A stretch of DNA of 32,240 bases from Candidatus Zambryskibacteria bacterium RIFCSPLOWO2_01_FULL_35_19 (GCA_001825335.1 MHWA01000015.1:1-32240), one strand, 5' to 3'. Numbered from the stretch's first letter, positions 8,433 to 19,998 are shown. A program made the numbers and translations. Notes: generated by a model from the letters alone, not told the origin.

Positions 8433-9644
8433 CTAAAAGAAATGTTGCAAGCGTTTTATTTTGTCGTGTTGACGCATTTTTTCTAATGCTTTAGCTTCAA
8501 TTTGACGGATACGCTCACGAGTAACTCCAAATTCTTTACCGACATCTTCTAGAGTGTGGTAAACTCCATCTATAAGACCGTTTCTCATTTCTATAATTTT
8601 CTTTTCTTTTGGGGGTAAGTCAGCTAGTATTTCTTTGAGTTGGTCGTGAATAATACGGCGATTTGATTCTTGATCTGGAGACACTATTTTGTCATCGGCC
8701 ATAAAGTCATTTAAAGTTGATTTACTACTATCTTCACTGCCAACTGGAGTCTCTAAAGAGACGGTGCCTTGGTCAATCTTTTCAATCATATAAATTTTTT
8801 CAGGATCTAGGTCCATTTCTACGGCGATTTCTTCTGGTAATGGGTCTCTACCAAGATCTTGAGATAGTCTTCTTACTACCTGTTTGTATTTGGCTATAGT
8901 TTCAACCATATGTACCGGCACTCTGATGGTGCGACTTTGGTCAGCTAAAGCTCGGGTAATGGCCTGCCTAATCCACCAAGTGGCATAAGTAGAAAATTTA
9001 AAACCTTTAGTATGGTCAAATTTGTCAACTGCTTTAAAGAGTCCTAGATTTCCTTCTTGAATAAGATCTAGTAAAGTAAGATCAGAACTTCGTCCAACAT
9101 ATTTTTTGGCAATGGAAACAACTAAACGAAGATTGGCTCTGGCTAAAATATTTTTAACTTCTTCTTCCCCATTTATTATTCTCTTAGCCAACTCTTTTTC
9201 TTGAGCGCCAGAGATGAGTGGATGTTTACCGATATCTTTTAGATACATTTGAATAGAATCGTGAGAATTTTCATCTTTGAGGGGATCTTTTTTGGTCAAA
9301 GAACTTTCATCTAAAAGTTTACCGCTTTCAAGAATGTCTATACCAGCTACCGAACATTCTTCATATATTCCTTCAAGGAGAAAAATATCATCTTCTATGT
9401 TTGGAAATTCTTTCAAGATTTCACTATAAGTAATAAAGCCACGTTCTTTGCCTTTTATGATCAGTTCTATTTTTTTTGCTTCTATTTCTGAAATTGTTTT
9501 TTTGGAGCTTACCTTTGTTTTTGATTTCACTTTTTTAACCACTTTCTTTTTTAGAGGTTTCTTTTTTGTGGTAGTTTTGACTTTTTTTACCTTTGTTTTT
9601 GATTTCACTTTTTTAACCACTTTCTTTTTTGTTTTTTTAGGCAT
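8433..9644 (-). CDS. rpoD: RNA polymerase primary sigma factor (sigma-70/RpoD) with Lys-rich N-terminal tail
   Basis: Region 2 ([75 protein letters not shown]) and region 4 ([19 protein letters not shown]). Confidence 0.97.
   Translation of the reverse strand: MPKKTKKKVVKKVKSKTKVKKVKTTTKKKPLKKKVVKKVKSKTKVSSKKTISEIEAKKIELIIKGKERGFITYSEILKEFPNIEDDIFLLEGIYEECSVAGIDILESGKLLDESSLTKKDPLKDENSHDSIQMYLKDIGKHPLISGAQEKELAKRIINGEEEVKNILARANLRLVVSIAKKYVGRSSDLTLLDLIQEGNLGLFKAVDKFDHTKGFKFSTYATWWIRQAITRALADQSRTIRVPVHMVETIAKYKQVVRRLSQDLGRDPLPEEIAVEMDLDPEKIYMIEKIDQGTVSLETPVGSEDSSKSTLNDFMADDKIVSPDQESNRRIIHDQLKEILADLPPKEKKIIEMRNGLIDGVYHTLEDVGKEFGVTRERIRQIEAKALEKMRQHDKIKRLQHFF
9511..9630. repeat. Direct duplication of 42 bp within the 5' end of rpoD (9511-9552 and 9589-9630)
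   Basis: Both copies read acctttgtttttgatttcacttttttaaccactttctttttt on the + strand; they encode [13 protein letters not shown] twice. Confidence 0.9.
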
Positions 9645-9655
9645 TTTATTTTTAA

Positions 9656-11371
9656 TTAATTATTAAGTTCTTTGATACGTTTTTGTATTTTATTAAAATC
9701 TGTTTTTGTTTCTTTTTGGTCTTTTTTTGAAAGATTTTTATCGTCTAAAATGATAGTTATTTTTTGAAGTTTAGTTTTTAAATTTTTTAATTCAAGTCGT
9801 TTTAAGATGTCTTCTGCTATTTCGTCTAAACTTCCTTTTTCACCATAACCTTCTGTTTCAAATATAAGAGCTTCTTTGTTTTTTTCAAAATTTGCTAAAA
9901 TTTCTTCTACCTTTTCTTTATTTACGATTTGTTGCCATTTTTCTTTTAAATTTTTACTCTTTTTACTTTTATTAAATTCTTCTAAAAATATGATTCCAGC
10001 TAAGATGCGTTCTAGATTTACAATTTTTGAATAATTTTTAAATGGATCCTCTCCTTTATTAGGATCTTCTTTTTTTTCAATTTTTTTAAGATCATTTAAA
10101 ACATCTTGTTCGTGTACTTTCATCTTTAAAGCTATTTTTTTTACAAATATTGACTTTTCTATCTCACTTTTGATAAGAGAGACTAGAGGCAAGACATTTT
10201 TAATAATCTCTTTTGTTATATTTCGGTCTTCTTTTTCTTCTAAAGCTTTATTTAAAGAAAAATCTATAAAATGCTGGGATTCTTTGAGGGCTTTTTTCCA
10301 TTTGGCGGGGTCTTTTTTTATGATTGAGGCCGGATCTTCTCCTTCTGGTAATGAGACCGTTTTAATCTCCATCCCCAAAGCCATAGCCATCTCGGCGGCT
10401 CTTCTAGATGCTTTTTCTCCAGAATCATCAGAATCATAAGCAATAATAATTCTATTTGAAAGTTTGCCTATTTTTTTTAGATGAAGTTCTGTTAAAGCTG
10501 TGCCAGAAGAAGCAACAGTATTTAAAATACCAACTTGATGAGACATTAGCAAGTCCATTTGTCCTTCTACTAAAACAGTGTAGTCTAATTTTCGGATATG
10601 ATTTTTAGCCACATCAAATCCATAAAGAGCTTCTGATTTGTAAAAGAGTTTGGTTTCTGGAGAGTTTAAATATTTAGGAATCTTGTTCTCTTGTTCTGAA
10701 CCTGTTGAAGGATCTTTTATGGCTCTACCAGAGAAAGCGATTACTCTACCTGCGCTATCATTTATTGGAAACATTATTCTATCTCTAAAGGTATCATAAT
10801 ATTTTATTTGTCCAGAATTTGTTTCGTTGTCAGTTTTTTTTATAAGTCCCGCTTCTAGCATTTCTTCTTTAGAAAAATTATTTTGTAGATTGTCGTAAAG
10901 ACTTCTCCATTCATTTTTAGCAAAGCCAAGCCTCCATTTAGCTATCGAATCATTCGTCACTCCTCTTTTTTTCAAAACATTTAAAGCTTCTTTGTTTTCT
11001 ATTAGTTGTTTTTCAAATATTTGAGTTGCTTTTTCCATTATTTCAAATAATTTATCTTTTTCTCCTTTGACATCATTTGTTTGTTTGAAGTTTTTTAATT
11101 CAACACCAGCTTTGCTTGCTAAAGTCTCTAGAGCTCCTTTGAAATCAAGACCTTCAAATTTTTCTACAAATGAAAAAATGTCTCCTTTTTCTCCACAACC
11201 AAAACAATAAAAGCTTTGACGAGTTGGAGATATAAAAAAAGAAGGAGTTTTTTCGTTGTGAAAAGGACACTTGGCTTTGTAATTAATTCCTGCTTTTTCT
11301 ACCTTAATATAACCAGATATAATATCCACAATGTCTAATTTTTCTTTTATTTGTTCTACGTTTGTTGACAT
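9656..11371 (-). CDS. dnaG: DNA primase
   Basis: CHC2 zinc finger [84 protein letters not shown]. Confidence 0.96.
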   Translation of the reverse strand: MSTNVEQIKEKLDIVDIISGYIKVEKAGINYKAKCPFHNEKTPSFFISPTRQSFYCFGCGEKGDIFSFVEKFEGLDFKGALETLASKAGVELKNFKQTNDVKGEKDKLFEIMEKATQIFEKQLIENKEALNVLKKRGVTNDSIAKWRLGFAKNEWRSLYDNLQNNFSKEEMLEAGLIKKTDNETNSGQIKYYDTFRDRIMFPINDSAGRVIAFSGRAIKDPSTGSEQENKIPKYLNSPETKLFYKSEALYGFDVAKNHIRKLDYTVLVEGQMDLLMSHQVGILNTVASSGTALTELHLKKIGKLSNRIIIAYDSDDSGEKASRRAAEMAMALGMEIKTVSLPEGEDPASIIKKDPAKWKKALKESQHFIDFSLNKALEEKEDRNITKEIIKNVLPLVSLIKSEIEKSIFVKKIALKMKVHEQDVLNDLKKIEKKEDPNKGEDPFKNYSKIVNLERILAGIIFLEEFNKSKKSKNLKEKWQQIVNKEKVEEILANFEKNKEALIFETEGYGEKGSLDEIAEDILKRLELKNLKTKLQKITIILDDKNLSKKDQKETKTDFNKIQKRIKELNN

Positions 11372-11486
11372 TTATTTTTTGTTGGTTTTCTTATTCACAA
11401 ATGGGCTTGACATAATTTTTTGCTTTGCTATACTTTCTTTACAAATTCCCTTTTGGGGACAATACTCTCGTGAAAGCGAGAGGCAA

Positions 11487-11879
11487 TCATTTAAGAACGG
11501 CCTTGTCTAAGGCTGTTTTTAAATGTCCAAAAGGTTTCTCCCCTATCTTGTCTATTACCTTCCATAATCTTTTTGAAGAAATCGTTCTAACTTGTGACAA
11601 CATAGCTGCTGTTTTAAAATTACCGGCTCTTACTATTATCTTAAAATAATATTTATTATTTTTCATTATTGAAGAGCATGGTACACCAAATAACAACTCT
11701 TTATTAAATTTTTTAATCACAACAAAAGGTCGTACAAAATCATCTCCTTTACCATTTTCCTCATGTCCTACATTTTCACCCAAACTTGCCCACCAGATTT
11801 CTCGCTCTTCAAAAGTTGGAGGTAATCTTTTCTTGTGAATTTTCTCTTTAATCCCTATCCATTCCAAAAATCTTTTCAT
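11487..11879 (-). CDS. PemK/MazF-family protein (type II toxin-like)
   Basis: REIWWASLGENVGHEENGKGDDFVRPFVVIKKFNKELLFGVPCSS...QVRTISSKRL pattern. Confidence 0.82.
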   Translation of the reverse strand: MKRFLEWIGIKEKIHKKRLPPTFEEREIWWASLGENVGHEENGKGDDFVRPFVVIKKFNKELLFGVPCSSIMKNNKYYFKIIVRAGNFKTAAMLSQVRTISSKRLWKVIDKIGEKPFGHLKTALDKAVLK

Positions 11880-11896
11880 ATAGTGTCTTTGTTTGG

Positions 11897-12439
11897 TTAA
11901 AATTTCATATCATACCAATCCAGATTATAAGTATCTTGGATCAGTATCCTCTCACCTTTTGCCCATGTGGTATTTTTCTCTAGCCCTAAAAGCTTTATTC
12001 CTTCTTTCACATTTTCTTCGTTATTACCCTCGATTTCTAAAAAAGCTGGCATCTTTGGATACTGATCTATATCAAATTGCCAATTTTTGTAAGTAAAAGA
12101 TGTTCTATCTTTTTCTTGATGAGCATATTCTTCTAAACCTAATTCTTCAAACAAATCTGCCAGTTTTTCTGGTTCGGTAATATCAAAATTAATTTCTTTA
12201 TGTTTTCTTGCTGTTCCCAATATATCTGATTTAGCTTTCCAAGTTACTTCGTGTTTTTTACCAGAATATGATCTGATCCTCAAAAACCAAGGGTCTTCTC
12301 CTTCTTTGATTCCCTTTGGTCTATACCAATCAACAACCAATCTGGTATCTTGAATTTTTTTCGCACCTAAAGAGAGGAGTTTCTTTTTGATTTCCTCTGA
12401 ATCAATGTCTAGTACTTTTGTTTCTATTTCGTGAGCCAT
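11897..12439 (-). CDS. CYTH-domain protein (CyaB/ThTPase-like)
   Basis: MAHEIETKVLDID N-terminus (ExExK), TWKAK, Glu/Lys-rich beta-strand pattern. Confidence 0.82.
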   Translation of the reverse strand: MAHEIETKVLDIDSEEIKKKLLSLGAKKIQDTRLVVDWYRPKGIKEGEDPWFLRIRSYSGKKHEVTWKAKSDILGTARKHKEINFDITEPEKLADLFEELGLEEYAHQEKDRTSFTYKNWQFDIDQYPKMPAFLEIEGNNEENVKEGIKLLGLEKNTTWAKGERILIQDTYNLDWYDMKF

Positions 12440-12468
12440 TTTATAATTGGTTTAGAGAAATATTAATT

Positions 12469-13089
12469 TTATTTTTCATACAATATTTCATGTAATTCTT
12501 TTTTGGTTATATCTTTAACCCAATTATCAATAAATTTAGCTAATTCTTTTTTAGCAACAGAGTCTTTCATCTTTTTAATCTTTTCTTTAAGTTTTGGTCC
12601 AGCTAAATCAACGTCAAATTTTGAAAAAACTTTTATATATTGTTTATAGTGAGTGATTTCAATATAATCAGCTACTTTTGAGATAATAGCTTCATCAGAT
12701 TTGGCGTCCATTATTTCGTCGCTAAGTGCTGTAAAATGGTCAGATTGACTATCAAAAAATCTTGAAAGAAATTTTTGATTTTCTGCTTCAAAAGCCTTTG
12801 CATGTACTCTGGCTTTTGGATTTACTTTCGCATATGGCATAGCTATATCTCCACCGAATAATTCTCCCAAATCGTGAATCAGGGAAAATTCTAAAACTTT
12901 TTGAATGTCTATTTTTGCTCCAGCTTTTTTAACATGAGAAGCCAATTGCCAAGCTGTAAAAGTAACTAGGTAATGATGTTCTGCCAAATTGCTCAAATCA
13001 TCTTGTTGAATACCAGCCAGAGCGTAACCATATTGAGGTTGGGCTCTGGTCAGTTCCATTATCCTGAACAGATTGGTTAATTTTTTCAT
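12469..13089 (-). CDS. HD-domain phosphohydrolase (YfbR/HDDC2-like)
   Basis: AEHHYLVTFTAWQLASHV, SLIHDLGELFGGDI HD signature. Confidence 0.85.
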   Translation of the reverse strand: MKKLTNLFRIMELTRAQPQYGYALAGIQQDDLSNLAEHHYLVTFTAWQLASHVKKAGAKIDIQKVLEFSLIHDLGELFGGDIAMPYAKVNPKARVHAKAFEAENQKFLSRFFDSQSDHFTALSDEIMDAKSDEAIISKVADYIEITHYKQYIKVFSKFDVDLAGPKLKEKIKKMKDSVAKKELAKFIDNWVKDITKKELHEILYEK

Positions 13090-13105
13090 AATTTAGGAAT
13101 TAATT

Positions 13106-16100
13106 TTAATTCTCCATATCCAACTTCTTTTGCAAGTCTTTGATCATATTGTATTTTTCACTACCAACAAAACCTGAACCAGCTGGTATCAATCTTCCGA
13201 TAATGACATTTTCTTTTAGGCCTTTGAGTTCATCTTCTGAACCGCGTAATGAGTTTTGGATAAGCATTCTAGTGGTATGTTGAAATGATGCAGAAGAAAG
13301 GAAACTTTTTCTTGAAAGAGACACTTCAGTGATACCAAGAAGAAGTGATTCACCTTTAGCCTCCTCTTTGCCAGCTTCTTTAGCTCTTTCATTTTCTATT
13401 AGGAAGTCGCTTTGAGGGACAATATCACCTTGAGAGAATTTAGTTCCTCCAGGATTTTTGATTTTTCTTCTGGAGAACATTTGTCTGATGATGACTTCTA
13501 TATGTTTTCTAGATACTGGCTCTCCTTGAAGTTCGTAAATTTTGGTGATTTCTTGAATAATGTAATTTTGAGTCGCTTCTTTACCGGCATATTTAAACAA
13601 ATCATCTAAGTTTACTGAACCGTCGGTTAATAATTGACCCTTTTTTACTTGATCTCCTACTTGGACCAAAATTACTCGGTGGTAATTTATAGGATATTCA
13701 GTATTACCTTTTGTTTTTGTTTTTTCTAATTCATCTGGCAAAATAATAATCACTTTTTCTTTACCTTCTGTTTTTATTTCGCTGACTACTCCTCCTGTCC
13801 TAGCCACTACTGCAGCATTTTTAGGAATTCTGTTTTCAAAAACTTCTTCTACTCTAGGCAAACCAGAAGTAATGTCTCCACCTACTGAAGCAGTACCTCC
13901 AGCATGGAAGGTACGCATAGTGAGTTGAGTTCCCGGTTCTCCAATGGCTTGAGCCGCTACGGTACCGACAGCTTCTCCAATATCTATTACTTTATTTTTG
14001 CCTAAATCTTCTCCGTAACAATGAATACAGACACCGTTTAATGTCTTGCAAGTAAGTGGAGATCTAACTAATAAATCTGTGATGCCGGCATTTTCTATTT
14101 CTTCAGCGTCATATTTTGATAATAGATGGTCTTTTTTGAACAACACTTTACCATCTGCATCTTTGATATCTTCTGCCAAAAATCTTCCTTTAGCGATTTT
14201 AGCGATTGATACTTCAATTCCAGAAGAAGTTATTTTACTTAAAGTTACTCCTTCTTTGGTGCCACAATCCAACTCTTTTATAAGAGAGTCTTGAGAAACA
14301 TCAAAAAGTTTTCTGGTAAGATATCCGGCTTTAGCTGTGTTTAGAGCGGTGTCGGTCATACCTTTTCTAGCGCCGTGAGTGGTGATGAAATATTCTATCG
14401 GAGTTAAACCTTCTTTATTTGATGAAATAATAGGAAAATCAATAGTCTCTCCAGCGGTATTTACGATAAGTCCTTTCATACCAGCCATTTGAGTCAATTG
14501 ACCCATAGAACCTCTTGCTCCAGAAGTTACCAAATCGTAAACTGAACCAGTCTTATCCATAGTTTCTTTCATTGCTTGTTCAACTTCATCTTTAGTTTTA
14601 GTCCAAATTTCAATATTTTTAACTTTCTTTTCATTATGAGAAAGGAGTCCAGAATCGTATTGTTCTTGGATTTTTGATACCATTTCTTTTGCTTTATTTA
14701 TGATATCGTATTTGTTTTCTGGGACTATCACTTCACCAATACTCCAAGTGGTACCCGAAACAGTAGCAAAACGAAAACCGAAATCTTTTATTTTGTCCAT
14801 AATAGGAGGGATAGCTTCTACTCCATATTTTTGGATTAATTCGTCAATGATGATTTTTAGTCTTTTGTTGGTTATCTCTTCGTTAACATAAGGATAATCT
14901 TTAGGCAAAACGGCATTAAACAAGAGTCTGCCAATAGTAGTTTCAAACAATTGACCATCAAATTTTGAATATTTAGGAGAATCTGTTCCCAATATTTTTA
15001 CTTTTGCTCTGTATTCAACTATGCCAAAATCATAAGCGGTAATAGCTTGGTTTGGATTTGGAAATATTAATCCCTCTCCCTTTTCTCCTATTACATCTTT
15101 GGTCATCCAATAACAACCAAGAATAATATCTAGAGGTTTGTTTGATATTGTTGGATCTCCTGAACCTGGTTTTAAAATATTTTTGTCTGCAGCCATAATC
15201 TCTTTCGCCTCAAGTTGAGCTTCAGGTGAAAGTGGCACGTGAACTGCCATTTGGTCTCCATCAAAGTCGGCATTAAAAGCGTTACAGACTAATGGATGCA
15301 CTTGAATAGCATTACCTTCAATCAAGATTGGTTTGAAGGCCTGAATACCAAGTCGGTGTAGAGTTGGGGCTCTGTTTAGGAGGACATATTTGTCTTTTAT
15401 TACCTCTTCCAAGATGGCCCAAACTTCAGGTATTTTATCTTCAATCAATCGACTAGCGCCACGAACATTGTAAGCCAATTCTTTCTTCAAAAGATCTGAT
15501 ATGACAAAGGGTTTAAAAAGCTCCAAAGCCATATTTTTTGGCAATCCACATTGATGAAGTTTAAGATTGGGGCCAACGACGATAACAGATCTACCTGAAT
15601 AATCAACACGTTTACCTAAAAGATTTTGACGGAAGAGACCTTTTTTGCCCCCCAAGTTGTCTGCTAAAGATTTCAATTCTCTAGATTTATTTGCTCGAGA
15701 AGTGGCTTGGCTACCACTGTTGTGTCTAATTGAATTATCTATAAGAGCATCTACCGCTTCTTGCAGAATTCTTTTTTCGTTCCTTAAGATGACATCAGGA
15801 GCACTAATTTCTTTTAGTTTTTTAAGTCTATTATTTCTATTTATAACTCTTCTATATAAATCATTAACATCTGAAGTGGCATATCTACCTCCATCAAGAG
15901 GAACCATTGGTCGCATAGCTGGAGGAATAACTGGAATGTTAGTTAAAAACATCCACTCCGGTCTAGTTTTTGAACTGATCATTGATTGAATAATAGACAA
16001 TCTTTTAGCTATTTTGACTGATTCAATAGATTTTGATTTTTCAAGTTCTTCTTTGGTTTTGTCTCGCAATTTTTCTAAATCTATAGATCTAAATATATTG

Positions 16101-16768
16101 TAAATAGCTTCAGCTCCTATTTCTGCTTCAAAGAATGTTCCATATTTAATGGAGTAGTTATGATAAGCCACCTCATCAATCACTTTACCTTCTATGATAT
16201 CTTCAATTTCCCTCTTTCTTAATAGTAGTTTTTCTTTTAATTTAGCTTTTTCTGTATCATCGGATAAACTTTTTACTCTTGATTTGAATTCTGCGTCTAA
16301 ATCTCTAAGGATTGATTGTTTATCTTCAACTGAAACTTTGGTAATAATATAGCCGGCAAAATAAATTACTTTTTCTACATCTGAAGAAGTGGTGCCAAGA
16401 AGTAGAGCAATACGTGAAGGCATACTCTTTAAAAACCAGATATGAGAAACCGGAGCAGATAGCGCTATATGTCCCATCCTTTCTCTTCTAACTATTGAAC
16501 GAGTTATTTCAACGCCACACTTTTCGCAAACAATACCTCTATATCTGATACCTTTGTATTTTCCACAATAACATTCATAATCTTTATCTGGTCCGAATAT
16601 TTTTTCATCAAATAGACCATTGCGCTCACTTCTTTGGGTGCGATAGTTTATAGTTTCTGGTTTAGTGATCTCTCCGTGTGACCAACTTTGAATTGATTCT
16701 GGTGAAGCAAGCGAAAGCTTTATTAAGTCAAAATCCGTTGTTTGTTTTTGGTTTTTATTTATTATCAT
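13106..16768 (-). CDS. rpoC: DNA-directed RNA polymerase subunit beta'
   Basis: CYCGKYKGIRYRGIVCEKCGVE, NAFNADFDGDQMAVH, GEPGTQLTMRTFHAGG. Confidence 0.98.
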   Translation of the reverse strand: MIINKNQKQTTDFDLIKLSLASPESIQSWSHGEITKPETINYRTQRSERNGLFDEKIFGPDKDYECYCGKYKGIRYRGIVCEKCGVEITRSIVRRERMGHIALSAPVSHIWFLKSMPSRIALLLGTTSSDVEKVIYFAGYIITKVSVEDKQSILRDLDAEFKSRVKSLSDDTEKAKLKEKLLLRKREIEDIIEGKVIDEVAYHNYSIKYGTFFEAEIGAEAIYNIFRSIDLEKLRDKTKEELEKSKSIESVKIAKRLSIIQSMISSKTRPEWMFLTNIPVIPPAMRPMVPLDGGRYATSDVNDLYRRVINRNNRLKKLKEISAPDVILRNEKRILQEAVDALIDNSIRHNSGSQATSRANKSRELKSLADNLGGKKGLFRQNLLGKRVDYSGRSVIVVGPNLKLHQCGLPKNMALELFKPFVISDLLKKELAYNVRGASRLIEDKIPEVWAILEEVIKDKYVLLNRAPTLHRLGIQAFKPILIEGNAIQVHPLVCNAFNADFDGDQMAVHVPLSPEAQLEAKEIMAADKNILKPGSGDPTISNKPLDIILGCYWMTKDVIGEKGEGLIFPNPNQAITAYDFGIVEYRAKVKILGTDSPKYSKFDGQLFETTIGRLLFNAVLPKDYPYVNEEITNKRLKIIIDELIQKYGVEAIPPIMDKIKDFGFRFATVSGTTWSIGEVIVPENKYDIINKAKEMVSKIQEQYDSGLLSHNEKKVKNIEIWTKTKDEVEQAMKETMDKTGSVYDLVTSGARGSMGQLTQMAGMKGLIVNTAGETIDFPIISSNKEGLTPIEYFITTHGARKGMTDTALNTAKAGYLTRKLFDVSQDSLIKELDCGTKEGVTLSKITSSGIEVSIAKIAKGRFLAEDIKDADGKVLFKKDHLLSKYDAEEIENAGITDLLVRSPLTCKTLNGVCIHCYGEDLGKNKVIDIGEAVGTVAAQAIGEPGTQLTMRTFHAGGTASVGGDITSGLPRVEEVFENRIPKNAAVVARTGGVVSEIKTEGKEKVIIILPDELEKTKTKGNTEYPINYHRVILVQVGDQVKKGQLLTDGSVNLDDLFKYAGKEATQNYIIQEITKIYELQGEPVSRKHIEVIIRQMFSRRKIKNPGGTKFSQGDIVPQSDFLIENERAKEAGKEEAKGESLLLGITEVSLSRKSFLSSASFQHTTRMLIQNSLRGSEDELKGLKENVIIGRLIPAGSGFVGSEKYNMIKDLQKKLDMEN

Positions 16769-16773
16769 TTTGA

Positions 16774-19700
16774 TTAATTATTAGTTTCGTCTGCTTCTAA
16801 TTTTTTGTCACCACTTTTTAAAAGTTCTACATCTAAGGCCAATCCTCTTAAGTTGCTGATAAGAACATTGAAAGCTGCTGGTAAATTTTCTCCCACTATT
16901 CTTTCTCCTTTTACGATGGCATCAAAAGCAGCGCTTCTTCCTAAGATGTCATCTGATTTTATGGTAAGCATTTCTTTTAATGTATAAGCCACTCCATGTC
17001 CCAAAAGTGCCCAGACTTCCATTTCTCCAAATCTTTGACCTCCTCCTTGAGCTCTACCGCCGAGAGGTTGTTGGGTGATAAGAGAGTAAGGCCCGATAGA
17101 CCTCATATGTATTTTGTCTTCTACCATATGGTCAAGTTTGAAAATATACATATAACCGACGGAAGTTTCCTGTTTAAAGGCATCCCCCGTCCTACCATCA
17201 TAAAGTTGCATTTTGCCACTTTCGTTCCAGCCGGCTTTCTTTAATTCTTCTTTGATTTCTACATCAGTAGCGCCTGCAAATTGAGGCACTACCGCTTGAT
17301 AGTTTAAGGTTTTAGCCGCTAATCCTAAGTGAATTTCCAGTATTTGTCCTAGGTTCATACGTGAAGGGACTCCAAGTGGTGTCAAAATCATATCAATTGG
17401 AGTGCCGTCTGCAGTATAAGGCATATCTTCAATTGGTAAGATTTTTGAAATAACACCTTTATTTCCATGACGACCGGCCAGTTTATCTCCAACTGATACA
17501 TTTCTTATTTGAGCAATTTCTATATGAATTCTTTTTATAATTCCTGATTGAAGTTTGTCTCCTTGCTCTCTAGAAAAGATTTGAACATTGATCACTCTTC
17601 CTTTTTTACCACCTTCAACTCTTTTTGAAGTGTCTTTAACGTCTCTGGCTTTTTCTCCGAAAAGAGAACGAAGCAATCTTTCTTCTGGAGTGAGTTGACT
17701 TTCTCCTTTTGGTGTAATTTTACCAACTAAGATATCGCCTGGATTTACTTCGGCTCCTATTCTAATAATGCCGTCTTCAGCCAAATTTTTCAGTTTTATT
17801 TCTCCAACATTTGGGATATCGCAAGTGGTAATTTCTGGTCCCAGTTTAGTATCACGGACGCTTACTACAACTTCATCTATATGGATAGTGGTAAATTTAT
17901 TCTCTTTTATTAATCTTTCTGAAAGTATAATAGCGTCTTCATAGTTTGACCCAGACCAAGAAAGAAAAGCAATCAAAATATTTTGACCCAATGCCATTTC
18001 TCCTTGAACGGAAGTTAAAGTGTCGGCTAAAATATCTCCTTTTTTAACTACATCTCCTATATTAACAATTGGTCTTTGATGGAAACAAGTAGAATTATTT
18101 GTTTTAGAAAAGTTTATAAGTTTGTATGAGGTTTTAATTTTCTTTGTATCTGTTGTTTCTACACTATTGCCATCAACTTTGGTGACTGTGCCATTTTCAC
18201 TAGCAATAACTAGTCTTCCGGTATCTCTCATTGCAGGACCTTCAATACCAGTGGCTATTAGAGGTGCTTCTGGTTCAACGCATGGAGTTGCTTGTTTCTG
18301 CATGTTAGAACCCATGAGCGCTCTGTTGGCATCGTTGTGGTCTAGAAAAGGAATCATTGAAGTAGCGATAGAAAAAGCTTGATTTGTGGCTATATCCATA
18401 TAATCTACTTTCTCTCTTGCAATAATACCTGGTTTGTTATTGATACGAGCTTCTACCATATCATTTATAATTTTTCCATTATCATCTCTGGCCACAGCAG
18501 CGTGAGCTATGGCGTATTGCTCTTCTTCAAGGGCGTTTAAATATTCTATTTTAGTGGTCAAATGACCATTTTCCACTTTTACATATGGAGTTTCTATCAT
18601 TCCAAATTCATTAATACGAGCATAAAGAGCCAAGTGCAAAATAAGTCCAATATTTGGTCCTTCAGGAGTATGGATAGGACAAAGTCTTCCATAATGTGAT
18701 GTGTGGACATCACGCACTTCAAAGCCGGCGCGACTTCTATTTAATCCTCCCGGACCTAAAGCAGAAAGCTGGCGTAAATGTTCTATTTCAGCCAAAGGAT
18801 TTTCTTGTCCCATAAATTGAGATAGCTGGTTGGTGGTGAAAAATTCTTTGATTCTAGCTTGAAGAGGTTTGGGTATTATAAATTGGACTGGCAGAGTCAT
18901 ATCGGTATCCACCGTAGACATTCTATTTTGCATATTTCTCTTGATTTGAGCCATACCGATACGGAATTTTTGTTGCAAAAGTTCTCCAACATATCTGACT
19001 CTCCTACTGCCAAGGTGGTCAATATCATCTCCTTCAGCTCCGGGGGTGGTATTTAAAGATATGATGTGATCAACAACCAATCTTAAATCTTCGATATTTA
19101 AAGTTCTTCTGTCAGACCCTTTGCCAGTGATTGGTAGGTTGAATCTGGAGTTAAATCGGAATCTTCCTACTTTTTGGATATCATATCTTTCAGCTGAAAA
19201 TAGGTTGATGAAAAATTCTTTAGCATTGTTAGCTGTAGCCAAGTCCCCATCTCTAAGTCTTCGGTATATTTCAACAAAAGATTCTCCAACATTTTTGGCG
19301 TGATCTTTGGCGAATGATTTTTCTAAGTATTCTTTAGCATGAGGATTATCTTTGAAAAGCTCAAATATTTCTGCATCAGTTTCAACTCCGAAAGCTCTAA
19401 AAAGAGAAGTAACCGGAAATTTTCTTTTTCTATCAATACGGACATAGATAGTTTTGTCTATGTCTGTTTCTATTTCTATCCAAGCTCCACGTGATGGAAT
19501 TATTTTTACTCCAAATAGAGATTTACCTTTTATTTCAAGTTTAGTAAAAAATACTCCAAAAGATCTAGCTAATTGAGGGACAATAACTCTCTCCACTCCG
19601 CTTATGATAAATGTTCCGTGCGGAGTCATTATTGGAAAATCAGCTATAAAAAGTTCTTGTTCTTTTTCGGTGCCGACTGTTTTATTGGTGAGACGCACTC

Positions 19701-19998
19701 TTACTTTAAGAGGGGCCTCATAAGTAAGTTTCTTTTCTTTAGCGTGATATTCATCAAATTTTGGTTTTTCTAATTCAAAACCCAAAAATTCAAATTTAAA
19801 TTTTTTGCCGGTAGAGTCATTTATTTCTGTGAATTCATCAAATACTTCTTTGATGCCTTTTTTGACTAACCAATCAAAAGAATCTATTTGATCTCTAACC
19901 AAGTTTGGCATTGGAGCTAAAGCTTTTTTAAATTTGCTGAAATATTTCTTTGGAAGAACTTTAGCTGTCTCAACTTTTTTTATTGTATTTGATGTCAT
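16774..19998 (-). CDS. rpoB: DNA-directed RNA polymerase subunit beta
   Basis: SQFMGQENPLAEIEHLRQLSALGPGGLNRSRAGFEVRDVHTSHYGRLCPIHTPEGPNIGL; GDKLAGRHGNKGVISKI. Confidence 0.98.
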   Translation of the reverse strand: MTSNTIKKVETAKVLPKKYFSKFKKALAPMPNLVRDQIDSFDWLVKKGIKEVFDEFTEINDSTGKKFKFEFLGFELEKPKFDEYHAKEKKLTYEAPLKVRVRLTNKTVGTEKEQELFIADFPIMTPHGTFIISGVERVIVPQLARSFGVFFTKLEIKGKSLFGVKIIPSRGAWIEIETDIDKTIYVRIDRKRKFPVTSLFRAFGVETDAEIFELFKDNPHAKEYLEKSFAKDHAKNVGESFVEIYRRLRDGDLATANNAKEFFINLFSAERYDIQKVGRFRFNSRFNLPITGKGSDRRTLNIEDLRLVVDHIISLNTTPGAEGDDIDHLGSRRVRYVGELLQQKFRIGMAQIKRNMQNRMSTVDTDMTLPVQFIIPKPLQARIKEFFTTNQLSQFMGQENPLAEIEHLRQLSALGPGGLNRSRAGFEVRDVHTSHYGRLCPIHTPEGPNIGLILHLALYARINEFGMIETPYVKVENGHLTTKIEYLNALEEEQYAIAHAAVARDDNGKIINDMVEARINNKPGIIAREKVDYMDIATNQAFSIATSMIPFLDHNDANRALMGSNMQKQATPCVEPEAPLIATGIEGPAMRDTGRLVIASENGTVTKVDGNSVETTDTKKIKTSYKLINFSKTNNSTCFHQRPIVNIGDVVKKGDILADTLTSVQGEMALGQNILIAFLSWSGSNYEDAIILSERLIKENKFTTIHIDEVVVSVRDTKLGPEITTCDIPNVGEIKLKNLAEDGIIRIGAEVNPGDILVGKITPKGESQLTPEERLLRSLFGEKARDVKDTSKRVEGGKKGRVINVQIFSREQGDKLQSGIIKRIHIEIAQIRNVSVGDKLAGRHGNKGVISKILPIEDMPYTADGTPIDMILTPLGVPSRMNLGQILEIHLGLAAKTLNYQAVVPQFAGATDVEIKEELKKAGWNESGKMQLYDGRTGDAFKQETSVGYMYIFKLDHMVEDKIHMRSIGPYSLITQQPLGGRAQGGGQRFGEMEVWALLGHGVAYTLKEMLTIKSDDILGRSAAFDAIVKGERIVGENLPAAFNVLISNLRGLALDVELLKSGDKKLEADETNN

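Noticed and set aside
9448-9666. 72-aa Phe/Thr-rich plus-strand ORF
   Set aside because: Antisense of the Lys-rich rpoD tail; composition artefact
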